From contig JBKBSF010000008.1 in the NCBI GenBank assembly GCA_046291875.1, positions 62,001-126,000 of the forward strand: a DNA stretch of 64,000 nucleotides. Reading direction: 5' to 3'. The stretch is from SKVR01 sp046291875 (GTDB lineage Bacteria > Bacteroidota > Bacteroidia > Bacteroidales > UBA7960). Below the pieces are notes generated by a model. It searched no databases, was not told the origin of the DNA, and saw nothing but the letters and a program-made list of their open reading frames with translations. Of the stretch, positions 9,165 to 17,434 are shown one piece after another (position 1 is the stretch's first letter; each line of letters starts with the position of its first letter). A program made the position numbers and the translations under genes.

Positions 9165-9794
9165 ATGGAAATCATCCGAAAGTATTTTGGGCAGGCGCCC
9201 GCTGATGTAATAGAACGGCTTGAAGCACTGGGCGGATTGTATGAGGAATGGAATGCACAGATCAATGTGATCTCGCGCAAGGACATGGAGAATTTTTTCA
9301 CCAACCACGTTTTGCATTCTCTTGCCATAGCACGTCTCATATCTTTTCAGCCCAATACACGGATACTGGATGTGGGCACCGGGGGAGGCTTTCCGGGCAT
9401 ACCCCTGGCCATTTTTTTTCCCCAGTGCCAGTTTACTCTTGTAGACAGTATCGGAAAAAAAATTAAAGTGGTAAATGAAGTAGCCAGCTCTCTTCAACTC
9501 ACAAATGTAACCGGCATTCACGAACGGGCTGAAAAGGTAAAAGGTCAGTTTGATTTTGTTGTGAGCAGAGCAGTAACTGCCTTACCTGCATTTGTGCCAT
9601 GGGTTAAAGGCAAGATTGCCCAACAACAGCGACACTCCATCCCCAACGGCATCCTCTATCTGAAAGGGGGAGATTTTGAACAGGAGCTTACCCCCCTGGA
9701 ACTGCAGTACAACCTGTATCCCATTTCAGAGTGGTTCGAAGAACCCTTTTTTGAAACCAAAAAGGTAGTACACCTTTTTCCGGCGAAAAAATAA
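9165..9794 (+). CDS. rsmG: 16S rRNA (guanine-527-N7)-methyltransferase
   Basis: RsmG (GidB) places the m7G527 mark in the 530 loop of 16S rRNA using S-adenosylmethionine. The 209-residue length is typical. The hallmarks are in order: the N-terminal helix with WNAQINVISRKD, the SAM-binding ILDVGTGGGFPGIPLAI (about residues 66-82), LVDSIGKKIKVV and VVSRAVTAL. Loss of this enzyme gives low-level streptomycin resistance in other bacteria. A PqqD-like gene follows after 98 bp. The ATG at 9165 is the first in frame and gives a normal N-terminus. Confidence 0.96.
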   Translation: MEIIRKYFGQAPADVIERLEALGGLYEEWNAQINVISRKDMENFFTNHVLHSLAIARLISFQPNTRILDVGTGGGFPGIPLAIFFPQCQFTLVDSIGKKIKVVNEVASSLQLTNVTGIHERAEKVKGQFDFVVSRAVTALPAFVPWVKGKIAQQQRHSIPNGILYLKGGDFEQELTPLELQYNLYPISEWFEEPFFETKKVVHLFPAKK

Positions 9795-9892
9795 TTAGTC
9801 ATTTTTAAGAGGAATTACCACCCGTTTGGGTGAAAATTCACTAGGTTTGTAAATATATCGGTATTAACTTTTCCAGCAATCCATTCTTATTT

Positions 9893-10276
9893 ATGTTCAG
9901 GCAGGTAGGCTATTTTCGGCGCAAAAGAATTCTCAGGGAGGCAAATTTCCTCGACCTCAAACCCATAGGCAAATTCGAACACAAAGAAGGCACCAATGGA
10001 GGCATTGTAGTCCTGATCCCTCGTTTCAGGGGTTGGCTGGGAAAACACTTGTTGCAATCCCGGTTGAAATATCCCTACATTACCCTCGAACTGGATGCAT
10101 TGGGAGCCGATACCTGGCTCCTGAGCGATGGAAAAAATACCGTACGCCAGATCTGTCAGTTGCTCCGCCAGAAACACGCGGAAAAAATTGAACCCGCTGA
10201 AGACAGGATTACTACTTTCCTGTCCGGGCTTTACATGCAAAAACTTATCACCTTTACCGAAATCCTTAAACCTTGA
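9893..10276 (+). CDS. PqqD-family (peptide-chaperone-like) small protein
   Basis: The 127-residue protein has the winged-helix-like PqqD fold pattern in its last 80 residues (ITLELDALGADTWLLSDG, then TVRQICQLLRQ). PqqD proteins bind precursor peptides and hand them to radical SAM enzymes. No such enzyme, precursor peptide or PQQ gene is nearby, so a different role is likely. Its TGA overlaps a possible TTG start of the pepD frame and lies only five bases before the pepD ATG, so the two are almost certainly cotranscribed. The first 40 residues are basic (FRRKRILRE) and of unknown role. Confidence 0.72.
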   Translation: MFRQVGYFRRKRILREANFLDLKPIGKFEHKEGTNGGIVVLIPRFRGWLGKHLLQSRLKYPYITLELDALGADTWLLSDGKNTVRQICQLLRQKHAEKIEPAEDRITTFLSGLYMQKLITFTEILKP

Positions 10277-10281
10277 TTATT

Positions 10282-11742
10282 ATGAGTAAAGTTTTATCAA
10301 ACCTGGAACCTGAAGCCATATGGCGTTATTTTGAAGAGATTTGCAATATCCCCCACCCTTCCAAGCACGAAGAAAAGATCATGGCATGGGTGAAGGAGTT
10401 TGGCAAAAAGCTCGGGCTGGAAACCCAAACCGACAAAGTAGGCAATATTATCATCCGTAAGCCCGCCACACCGGGTTACGAAAACAGGCAAACCATTGTT
10501 TTCCAGGGGCACCTCGACATGGTACCCCAGAAAAACAACGACACACAACACGATTTCATCAAAGACCCCATACAACCTTACATTGATGGCGATTGGGTGA
10601 AAGCGCGTGGCACAACACTGGGAGCCGACAACGGCATCGGAGTAGCTGCAGCCATGGCTGTTCTTGAAAACAAAAACATTGAGCATGGCCCCATCGAATG
10701 CCTTTTCACCATTGACGAAGAAACCGGAATGACCGGTGCTTTCGGACTTGAAGAAGGATTTGTGAAGGGAGACATCCTTATCAACCTGGACTCTGAAGAC
10801 GAAGGACAACTCTACATCGGTTGTGCGGGTGGCATTGACACCACTGCTGTTTTTCCGTACAAAGAGCTCCATGTGGTAGGTGCCACCAAAGCCTGGAAGG
10901 TGGAAGTAAAAGGCTTGAAAGGAGGACACTCCGGAATGGATATCATCCTGGGCCGGGGCAATGCCAATAAAATCATGACGCGTCTATTGTGGCAAGCCCA
11001 CCGTGAGCTTACACTCCAGATCCACCACATAGAGGGTGGCAGCCTGCGCAATGCTATTCCAAGGGAAGCAGTTGCCACAGTGGTAGTGCCCATGGAGAAT
11101 GCCGATAAATTTGAAGCCATGGCCAAAGATATCTCAGCCAAGGTGAAGAATGAACTGAAGAATACGGAACCCGACTTTCAGCTGATCATCAGCCAGGTGG
11201 AGGTGCCCAAAACCATTATCGACCCTGCTGTGATACAGCGATTGCTTGATGCTGTATATGCCTGCCCCAACGGGGTAATACGTATGGTTGACGATATGCC
11301 AGGCATTGTTGAAACCAGCACCAACCTGGCCATTGTAAAATCTGAAAATGGTAAAATTGAAGTTTGTGCCTTACAGCGCAGTTCGGTAGATTCAGCAAAA
11401 GAGGATCTTTGCAATATGATACGCTCGGTATTTGAGCTGGCTGGCGCAGAGGTGGAACATACTGGATCTTATCCGGGCTGGAAACCCAACGTAAACTCAC
11501 CCATTCTGAAAACTATGATGGATGTTTACCAGAAAAAGTATGGGAAAGAACCTGAGGTAAAAGTAATACACGCTGGGCTGGAGTGTGGCCTTATTGGAGG
11601 TGTATACCCCAACCTCGATATGATCTCCTGTGGGCCTACCATTCGCAACCCTCATTCACCCGATGAAAGAGTACACATTAAGTCGGTGGCACTTTTCTGG
11701 GAGTTCTTGCTGGAAACCCTGAAAAATGCTCCTGTGAAGTAA
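10282..11742 (+). CDS. pepD: Aminoacyl-histidine dipeptidase (cytosol non-specific dipeptidase)
   Basis: This is an M20/M28-clan zinc dipeptidase of 486 residues that cleaves Xaa-His and other dipeptides in the cytoplasm. Metal-site motifs are in the expected order: FQGHLDMV (about residue 78), LGADNGIG (about 114), the catalytic DEETGMTGAFGL (about 148), the NLDSEDEGQ segment and the C-terminal HAGLECGLIGG. The dimerisation segment KGGHSGMDI is also present. The ATG at 10282 (MSKVLSNLEP) is preferred over an in-frame TTG nine bases earlier. It is coupled with the PqqD-like gene and ends before a strong inverted repeat. Confidence 0.95.
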   Translation: MSKVLSNLEPEAIWRYFEEICNIPHPSKHEEKIMAWVKEFGKKLGLETQTDKVGNIIIRKPATPGYENRQTIVFQGHLDMVPQKNNDTQHDFIKDPIQPYIDGDWVKARGTTLGADNGIGVAAAMAVLENKNIEHGPIECLFTIDEETGMTGAFGLEEGFVKGDILINLDSEDEGQLYIGCAGGIDTTAVFPYKELHVVGATKAWKVEVKGLKGGHSGMDIILGRGNANKIMTRLLWQAHRELTLQIHHIEGGSLRNAIPREAVATVVVPMENADKFEAMAKDISAKVKNELKNTEPDFQLIISQVEVPKTIIDPAVIQRLLDAVYACPNGVIRMVDDMPGIVETSTNLAIVKSENGKIEVCALQRSSVDSAKEDLCNMIRSVFELAGAEVEHTGSYPGWKPNVNSPILKTMMDVYQKKYGKEPEVKVIHAGLECGLIGGVYPNLDMISCGPTIRNPHSPDERVHIKSVALFWEFLLETLKNAPVK

Positions 11743-11765
11743 CCTGCCAGACTAATAATTAAGTC

Positions 11766-11850
11766 AAAGAGGCTGTATCTCATCCCCCTTGGAGGTGTTG
11801 AGCAATTGTAAAAGCTCGGCATCCAGATTCTGAAGGGATACAGCCTCTTT
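11766..11850. terminator. Long-loop bidirectional terminator-like hairpin between pepD and arfB
   Basis: A perfect 14-bp inverted repeat (AAAGAGGCTGTATC at 11766-11779, complement at 11837-11850) is followed by more T residues. The loop of 57 nt contains a smaller GAGC...GCTC hairpin. It lies between two convergent genes, so it can end transcription from both sides. The GGCTGT core resembles other hairpins in this window (38294-38397, 34008-34033). Confidence 0.75.
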
Positions 11851-11857
11851 TTGCAGG

Positions 11858-12274
11858 CTAAACGTCTGGTTTTCGGCGGTTTTCTTTTTGCACAGAGCGT
11901 CGTTTTTTATTCTCTACCCTCCTTCGGCGCGAGGCTGAGGTGGGCCGTGTTGGGATACGATCTTTTTCGGGGGTTAAAGCATCCTGCAGCAAAGAAATAA
12001 ACCGGACAATACAATCCTGCCGGTTGCGGTGCTGCGATCGGCTTTGCTCACTGGCAAGTATAAGTATTCCCTGCCGGGTAATCCGGCTGGCAAGTTTTTC
12101 TACAATCAGCCGTTTTTGTTCCTCGGAGAAAAAGTCAGAAGCATATACATCCCAGCGAAGTTCCACCCGGCTGCTTACCTTGTTTACATGTTGCCCTCCT
12201 GCACCGCTGCTACGGCTGGCCTGAAAAGTACATTCCGGGATCAGCTTGTCCCAATCCAGATTATGGTGTATCAC
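11858..12274 (-). CDS. arfB: Alternative ribosome-rescue factor, ArfB/YaeJ-type peptidyl-tRNA hydrolase
   Basis: The 138-residue protein is a single release-factor catalytic domain. SSGAGGQHVNKVSSRVELRW carries the GGQ loop that hydrolyses peptidyl-tRNA, at about residues 22-41. The domain is followed by a long, highly basic tail (RRRRVENKKRRSVQKENRR) that in ArfB enters the empty mRNA channel of stalled ribosomes. It lacks the codon-recognition domains of RF1 and RF2. This fits ArfB rather than PrfH. It is monocistronic and convergent with pepD. Confidence 0.93.
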   Translation of the reverse strand: MIHHNLDWDKLIPECTFQASRSSGAGGQHVNKVSSRVELRWDVYASDFFSEEQKRLIVEKLASRITRQGILILASEQSRSQHRNRQDCIVRFISLLQDALTPEKDRIPTRPTSASRRRRVENKKRRSVQKENRRKPDV

Positions 12275-12490
12275 GGGTCGGATTTTTTATATTCATTGGA
12301 TTTACGACAAAGATGTCAACATGGCTCATAATAAAATACCCTGAACTCTATTCTGATTCTGTTCATCGTATTTCCTGTTCAAATAACACCCATTGCCGTG
12401 AATTTTGTAACAAAAATAATGCAATCAGCCGAAAAATTCTTTGTAGCTTTAACGAAACAAAAAAACCAGCCCCCTTTTCTTTTGATTTAT

Positions 12491-14374
12491 ATGAAGATTA
12501 TCCCACTAACGCTATTGCTGCTGTTTTTTCATTATTCTGCTTTTGCTTTCCCCAATGAGGAATCAGAGATTTCCCTGCCCGAATTTTCGGACCTGTCAGA
12601 AAGCAACCATGAATTAGAACAACTGCTGCAACAGGCATGGAGCCTTCGCAACTCTCACCCTGAAAGGTCTTTGCAATTTGGCTTACAGGCCATTTCCATG
12701 GCCGATAGCCTGCAGGACCATTACAATCTGCTGAAAGCATACAGTTTTACGGGTGTAGCCTATCGCCTGCTGGGCGACTATTCCAATGCCATTGATTTTT
12801 TCTTTACAGGTCTGGCTTTATCAAAAGAGTATAACATTCCGCAGCAGGAAGGTTATGCCCACATCAACATTGCCAACCTTTATATTTACCTTGAATATTA
12901 CTCCAATGCACTGGATAACCTCAATCAGGCCCTTGAAATAGCCCAAAAGATCAACGACAATGACATGCTATCGTATGTTCTGCTCAACAAGGGCCGGGTA
13001 TTGATGCACCTTGAAGAATATACAGATGCCATAAAAAATATCCGCGAATCGCTTGAACTGCGCAAAAAAGCAGGCAACCTGCCCGGTCAGGCTGTTTGTT
13101 ACAAATACCTGGGTGATATTTATTTTGCTCGCGATCACTTTGACCAGGCCATCCTCAACTACGATCTTGCCCTGGAAACCATCAATCCGGAGGAAGACAG
13201 ACACCTTTACGGCAACCTTTTTTTACGTAAAGCCCAGATGCAGAGTATGCGCTCGCAACTGGATTCCGCCGGACCCTTTGCCACCAAAGCACTGGAAATA
13301 GGGCGTGAGGTTAATTCGAGGCTTCTGATCAAAGATGCACTTAAAGTGCAGGCAGATGTAGACATGCATCTGGGCGATTACAGAAGTGCAGCCTATCGGC
13401 TGAAAGAAATGACCGAATATGCTGATACTCTCTTCAACCAGCAACTCGCAGAAAAAGTACTAAGTATTGAATTTCAATGGGAGAGAGAAAAACGCCAGGC
13501 AGAGATGGACATCCTTGAGCGCGACAAAGAGATACAGTCGTTGCGTATCAACAGGCAAAGAGCCGTAAACTATCTGCTCATTATTGCCACTGTGGTATTC
13601 CTGGCTGTGGGATTGATCCTTTTTATCCTGTTGAACAAACTTAAAAGCAACAATATAGAACTTACGCGGCAAAAAGAGGAGTTGCGGCAGGTAAACCAGG
13701 CCAAAGACAAGATGTTTATGGTAATAGGGCATGACCTGAGGGGGCCGGTATGGAATATTAAAGCTCTTATAGAATTGATCCGGGAAGATCTGGCGGCATC
13801 CGATACTGCCAGCCTCAACGAATCGTTCAGCGCATTGCAACGTTCGGTGCAGGCCGTAAACGATCTGCTCGAGAACCTCCTGTTCTGGGCTAAATCGCAG
13901 GATGGAAACCTGGTTTTCAAGCCCAAAACCCTCGATATGCAAAAGCTCATCTCTACCACAATAGATTTGTACAACCCCATGGCCAACCATAAAAATATTG
14001 CCATTGAGTTCAATCCCGATGAACTGTGTACCGTGATCGCCGATGAGAATATGATTTCTGCCGTGATTCGTAATCTGCTGTCCAATGCCATTAAATATTC
14101 ACTCAAAGAGGGAGGGATTGAAATCTCCATGGAGAAAGACGAAAACTATTGCACATTCAGAATTAAAGACCACGGAGTGGGAATGTCGGAAGAAGTGCTT
14201 AAGAATATTTTTGACAGGGAGAAATCAATCTCCACCCGCGGCACAGGCAATGAGGCAGGCTCTGGCATTGGCCTGGGACTTTGCCGTGATTTTGTGCAAA
14301 AGCATGGCGGAAAAATCTGGGCAGAAAGCAAACCCGGAAAGGGTACCGAATTCTTCTTCTCCTTACCCCAATAA
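12491..14374 (+). CDS. TPR-sensor histidine kinase
   Basis: The start is ATG 12491, which gives a clean signal peptide (MKIIPLTLLLLFF); an upstream in-frame ATG at 12398 would add 31 residues before it. The 627-residue protein has periplasmic tetratricopeptide repeats over about residues 50-330, a coiled region, one transmembrane helix (about 359-382), a HisKA domain with phospho-acceptor His in GHDLRGPV (about 413) and a HATPase domain with N box RNLLSNAIKYS, DHGVGMS and GIGLGLC. It should autophosphorylate in response to a periplasmic signal. There is no receiver domain and no response-regulator gene nearby, so its partner is unknown. Confidence 0.92.
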   Translation: MKIIPLTLLLLFFHYSAFAFPNEESEISLPEFSDLSESNHELEQLLQQAWSLRNSHPERSLQFGLQAISMADSLQDHYNLLKAYSFTGVAYRLLGDYSNAIDFFFTGLALSKEYNIPQQEGYAHINIANLYIYLEYYSNALDNLNQALEIAQKINDNDMLSYVLLNKGRVLMHLEEYTDAIKNIRESLELRKKAGNLPGQAVCYKYLGDIYFARDHFDQAILNYDLALETINPEEDRHLYGNLFLRKAQMQSMRSQLDSAGPFATKALEIGREVNSRLLIKDALKVQADVDMHLGDYRSAAYRLKEMTEYADTLFNQQLAEKVLSIEFQWEREKRQAEMDILERDKEIQSLRINRQRAVNYLLIIATVVFLAVGLILFILLNKLKSNNIELTRQKEELRQVNQAKDKMFMVIGHDLRGPVWNIKALIELIREDLAASDTASLNESFSALQRSVQAVNDLLENLLFWAKSQDGNLVFKPKTLDMQKLISTTIDLYNPMANHKNIAIEFNPDELCTVIADENMISAVIRNLLSNAIKYSLKEGGIEISMEKDENYCTFRIKDHGVGMSEEVLKNIFDREKSISTRGTGNEAGSGIGLGLCRDFVQKHGGKIWAESKPGKGTEFFFSLPQ

Positions 14375-14437
14375 TTGCAAACTGCCGAAGAATTTGCCTG
14401 TTTTTTAAAAAATGTTAATTACCTATCGGTTTTTTTT

Positions 14438-14445
14438 TATTTTTG
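14438..14445 (+). promoter_or_regulatory. Candidate -7 box (TATTTTTG) for the TM2-DUF2752 cassette
   Basis: TATTTTTG fits TAnnTTTG and lies within a 206-bp gap, 136 nt before the TM2 gene. It sits in a long T run, so a chance match is possible. Confidence 0.35.
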
Positions 14446-14580
14446 TGGCTTGCGACTGCAGAATAGTGCCCTATGTAGAAGAATTTCACTTCAGGCAGTC
14501 GTAACCAGGAGCCGCAACCAACACAAACGGGGAGAAACCGAAAAGCCTCAAGAGTAGGATCACCAAACAAAAATACAACT

Positions 14581-14919
14581 ATGGAAGAAAACAAAGTTGA
14601 CATGTTCCTCATGGCAAATGGGAAATACTTTGAAAACATGCAGGTACCACAAATCAGAGACATGCTGCTCAGGGTAGATGACTCTAAATGGGTTATGATT
14701 CAATCATTGAATCTGAAGAATCCAACCACCTCTCTTATTGTTTCACTGCTTGCAGGCAGTTTGGGTATCGACAGGTTTATGATCGGAGATACAGGTCTGG
14801 GAATTGGAAAATTATTAACCTGTGGAGGGTTTGGCATCTGGACCATTGTCGACTGGTTTTTGATCCAGGGCGCCACCAAAAAGAAAAACTGGGAAAAGAT
14901 ACAGCCTTATATCTACTAA
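14581..14919 (+). CDS. TM2-domain membrane protein
   Basis: The protein has 112 residues. An N-terminal soluble part of about 45 residues precedes a TM2 domain: two membrane helices joined by a short loop with the family features SLLAGSLGIDRFMIG, TGLGIGKLLTCGGFGIW and the Asp-containing VDWFLI. The role of TM2 proteins in bacteria is not established. It is the first gene of a four-gene cluster of small membrane proteins; the next starts eight bases after its stop. The DRF motif (Asp-Arg-Phe) typical of TM2 is intact. Confidence 0.88.
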   Translation: MEENKVDMFLMANGKYFENMQVPQIRDMLLRVDDSKWVMIQSLNLKNPTTSLIVSLLAGSLGIDRFMIGDTGLGIGKLLTCGGFGIWTIVDWFLIQGATKKKNWEKIQPYIY

Positions 14920-14927
14920 CCATATGA

Positions 14928-15353
14928 ATGAATCGAAATAAACTTTATTTATTCGTATTCTTTTTCTGTCTGACAGGGTACTTTTGGATTGGCTACCACT
15001 ACAACAAAGCAGCAGATTTCTCCATAAAAAAGGAAACAACTTCCTTTGATTTCTGTCTGTTTTCAAGCCTTACAGGAGTACCCTGTCCTTCATGTGGAAT
15101 GACACGCTCAGTAACCTCAGCCGCGCACGGACACTGGATTAGCAGTCTGCAATGGCACCCCCTGGGCATCTTGATGTTTCTGGCCATGCTGGTTTTCCCT
15201 CTCTGGATCGCCTGGGATGTGCTGCGCAGAAAAAACACCTTCCTGATCTTTTATCAAAAAACTGAAAAATTCTTTCAACAAAAACCCGTTGCCATTGTAT
15301 CAATATTTGTTATCCTGGCAATCTGGGTTATGAATTTATTCCGATACTTATGA
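14928..15353 (+). CDS. DUF2752 membrane protein
   Basis: The protein has 141 residues and three predicted membrane helices. The DUF2752 hallmark, CPSCGMTRS (about residues 53-61), lies between the first and second helix. The two cysteines could bind metal or form a disulfide, but no function is established for the family. Its stop overlaps the next start (ATGA at 15350-15353), which implies translational coupling. It is found with TM2 and DUF4870-like proteins in Bacteroidota. Confidence 0.85.
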   Translation: MNRNKLYLFVFFFCLTGYFWIGYHYNKAADFSIKKETTSFDFCLFSSLTGVPCPSCGMTRSVTSAAHGHWISSLQWHPLGILMFLAMLVFPLWIAWDVLRRKNTFLIFYQKTEKFFQQKPVAIVSIFVILAIWVMNLFRYL

Positions 15354-15811
15354 GCAATTCTTTGTACACAATCAAGGTAAACGAGCACGATGCCGAAAAA
15401 GCATCCAACAGTTACCTTATGTCGATGGTGGCTATAATGGCGGGTTTAGGCCTGCCGTTGTTCAATCTTATTGCCACCTTCATTTTTTACATGGCCAACC
15501 GGAAAGAATCTTACTATGTTCGATGGCATTGCACACAGGCATTATTATCGCAGCTATTGCTTGTATTGACCAACGGCGTTGGATTCGCCTGGCTTATGAG
15601 CATTCTTTTTGGTGGAAACGTATTTAACAATCATTTTTTCGCCTATCTGGCCATGCTGCTTGCCATAAACCTTACTGAGTTTATTGCCACAATTATTACA
15701 GCCATTAAAACCCGCAAGGGAGGCCATATTGAGTGGTGGTTCCTGGGTGCCTTGACCCACTTACTGGTACAAGCGCCTCAACCAGACCAGGAAGAAACTT
15801 TTGTTGCCTGA
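15350..15811 (+). CDS. Tic20/DUF4870-like small membrane protein
   Basis: The 153-residue protein has four hydrophobic helices. The pattern is that of DUF4870/Tic20-like proteins: a short N-terminal soluble part, a helix, the charged turn YMANRKESYYVRWHCTQAL, then three more helices. Function is unknown. The start overlaps the preceding stop by four bases. The M48 protease gene begins 34 bp after its stop. Assignment to DUF4870 is by general resemblance and was not tested. Confidence 0.65.
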   Translation: MSNSLYTIKVNEHDAEKASNSYLMSMVAIMAGLGLPLFNLIATFIFYMANRKESYYVRWHCTQALLSQLLLVLTNGVGFAWLMSILFGGNVFNNHFFAYLAMLLAINLTEFIATIITAIKTRKGGHIEWWFLGALTHLLVQAPQPDQEETFVA

Positions 15812-15845
15812 ACCGGCACCCATCAACAAGTCAAAACAAAACAGC

Positions 15846-16652
15846 ATGAAGAAACTAATCTTTCAACTTGCAGTAATGCTGCTGATCATGGCAGCCATCT
15901 GGGCATTCTTTACACAAATCGATTTCGTGAAGATTCTTCGTCCACAACAGAAACTCGAACAAGGTGAGAAAAAACTTGGGGAGTTATTGCTGAATGTATA
16001 CAAGATGCAGAGTGAGAGGATCGATGATCCGCTCAATGATGCTTATCTTAACTCAATACTGGAACCCTTGTTTGATGCCAACGATATCGACCCGCAGAGT
16101 ATCAGTATTTACATCCTGCGTAGTGATGCGGTGAATGCCTTTGCATTGCCGGGCCGCAATGTAGTTTTGCTTTCGGGGCTTATCGATTTTGTAGATGGGC
16201 CAGAGGAGCTCATTGCGATTATAGCCCACGAAATTGCTCACCTGGAGGCCGACCATGTAATGCGCAAATTGCGCAGGGAAATAGGGATTACAGCCTTACT
16301 ATCGCTAGTATCGGGCAATTACAATCTTGACCTGATGCGCGAGATCGCTTCACTTATCGCCACCAACTCCTACAGCAGGGTATTGGAAAACGAAGCGGAT
16401 AAACTGGCCCTTGATTACATGTATGCTGCTGAGATCGACCCCATGGCACTGGTAAAAGTATTTATGCTTTTTGCCGAAAGCTTTGGATCAGTACCCCAAC
16501 AGTTGCAATGGATCAGCACACATCCACAATCGGTAGACAGAGCCGACCGACTGGAGATGCTTCTGGCTGCCAAACCCTCAAAAAGCTACCGCACCTTCGA
16601 CCGGCAGGAATGGAAGCAATTCAAAACCAGACTGCAAGCTTTTAACCCCTAA
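15846..16652 (+). CDS. M48-family zinc metalloprotease, membrane-anchored
   Basis: The 268-residue protein has an N-terminal membrane helix (about 5-23) followed by an M48 peptidase domain. The zinc motif HEIAH (about residue 125, in IAIIAHEIAHLEADH) and the third-ligand Glu in ENEADKLALDYM are intact. The domain faces the periplasm if the helix is a signal anchor. Such proteins (BepA/LoiP-like) degrade or refold outer-membrane proteins. The ATG at 15846 is preferred over an in-frame one 45 bases upstream because it places the hydrophobic helix at the N-terminus. It ends the membrane-protein cluster. Confidence 0.88.
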   Translation: MKKLIFQLAVMLLIMAAIWAFFTQIDFVKILRPQQKLEQGEKKLGELLLNVYKMQSERIDDPLNDAYLNSILEPLFDANDIDPQSISIYILRSDAVNAFALPGRNVVLLSGLIDFVDGPEELIAIIAHEIAHLEADHVMRKLRREIGITALLSLVSGNYNLDLMREIASLIATNSYSRVLENEADKLALDYMYAAEIDPMALVKVFMLFAESFGSVPQQLQWISTHPQSVDRADRLEMLLAAKPSKSYRTFDRQEWKQFKTRLQAFNP

Positions 16653-16692
16653 AAAAGCGCAAAAAATCTGGCAATGCATGGATTTTTTTTCC

Positions 16693-16700
16693 TACTTTTG
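16693..16700 (+). promoter_or_regulatory. Candidate -7 box for the tRNA-Tyr/tRNA-Gly unit
   Basis: TACTTTTG fits TAnnTTTG, 36 nt upstream of the mature tRNA-Tyr. A TCTG at 16667-16670 could be a weak -33 element with 22-nt spacing. Confidence 0.5.
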
Positions 16701-16735
16701 CCCTCACGATTTCAAAACATCGTTCATTGAATAAT

Positions 16736-16818
16736 GGGGGGGTTCCAGAGCGGTCAAATGGGGCAGACTGTAAATCTGTTGGCTTTCGCCTTCGGAGGTT
16801 CGAATCCTTCCCCCCCCA
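16736..16818 (+). tRNA. tRNA-Tyr (anticodon GTA)
   Basis: An 83-nt cloverleaf has a G7/C7 acceptor stem (16736-16742 with 16811-16817), the anticodon loop CTGTAAA with GTA at 16770-16772, a long class II variable arm (GGCTTTCGCC) as expected for tRNA-Tyr, and a T arm with TTCGAAT. CCA is not encoded. Confidence 0.97.
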
Positions 16819-16831
16819 CTTTTTTATCCTT

Positions 16832-16904
16832 GCGGAAGTAGCTCATCCGGTAGAGCGACAGCCTTCCAAGCTGTAGGTGGCGGGTTCGAGTCCCGTCTTC
16901 CGCT
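16832..16904 (+). tRNA. tRNA-Gly (anticodon TCC)
   Basis: A 73-nt cloverleaf has the acceptor stem GCGGAAG/CTTCCGC, a D arm GCTC...GAGC, the anticodon stem ACAGC/GCTGT with TCC at 16865-16867, the T loop TTCGAGT and discriminator T. It lies 13 nt after tRNA-Tyr and is cotranscribed with it. CCA is not encoded. Confidence 0.97.
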
Positions 16905-16907
16905 CAC

Positions 16908-16944
16908 AAAAAAAAGACAAGCAAATGATGCTTGTCTTTTTTTT
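16908..16944. terminator. Bidirectional terminator for the tRNA pair and the NUDIX operon
   Basis: A 16-bp stem of GACAAGCA/TGCTTGTC flanked by A8 on the left and T8-T9 on the right has a five-base loop (AATGA). The A and T tracts let it work on both strands: after tRNA-Gly on plus and after the NUDIX gene on minus. Confidence 0.9.
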
Positions 16945-16966
16945 TGTGTCATTTTCTCACCGACTA

Positions 16967-17431
16967 TTAGTGTTTACAATTGCTGTACTTCTCCCGTACC
17001 ATCAGGGCTACTCTCTGGTCGATGGGAAAAGTAAGATGGCTTTCATCCAGCCTGACAAGATTTACCCATCTGAATGACTGAGCACCATCGGTTATTTCCT
17101 TGAAATCGAATACCTTTTCCGAAACACTCAACCGGTCATAATTGGGTAACTCCACCCTGTAGTATATGCTGATAAGTTGTTGTGGCTCTGCCAGCAGCTG
17201 TGTGGGCTGAAAGTAATCGGTAGTATAGATATGCTCCCGGATAAGAATTTCCTGGCCTATCTCCTCCATGAACTCCCTTTTGAGGCAATCGGCGGTACCC
17301 TCTCCCAACTCCAGACCTCCGCCCGGAAACTTGGTCATTCGCATCCCCAGCCTGAATTCATCGGTAAGCAGTACTTTCCCCTTGTGTATTACTACACCAT
17401 ATACCCTGATATTGAATTTGCTTATCTGCAT
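16967..17431 (-). CDS. NUDIX hydrolase
   Basis: The 154-residue protein has a complete Nudix box, GGGLELGEGTADCLKREF followed by MEEIG, matching Gx5Ex7REUxEExGU at about residues 37-60. The substrate is some nucleoside diphosphate linked to another group and cannot be read from the sequence. It is the last gene of a minus-strand run; its start lies three bases after the mnmD stop, so it is cotranscribed with tRNA-modification genes. The family also includes RNA-processing members, which would fit the context, but this is speculation. Confidence 0.9.
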   Translation of the reverse strand: MQISKFNIRVYGVVIHKGKVLLTDEFRLGMRMTKFPGGGLELGEGTADCLKREFMEEIGQEILIREHIYTTDYFQPTQLLAEPQQLISIYYRVELPNYDRLSVSEKVFDFKEITDGAQSFRWVNLVRLDESHLTFPIDQRVALMVREKYSNCKH

Positions 17432-17434
17432 GCT

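Noticed and set aside
12398..12490. 31-codon N-terminal extension of the sensor kinase
   Set aside because: It would place a basic, non-signal stretch before a clean signal peptide; the ATG at 12491 is better.
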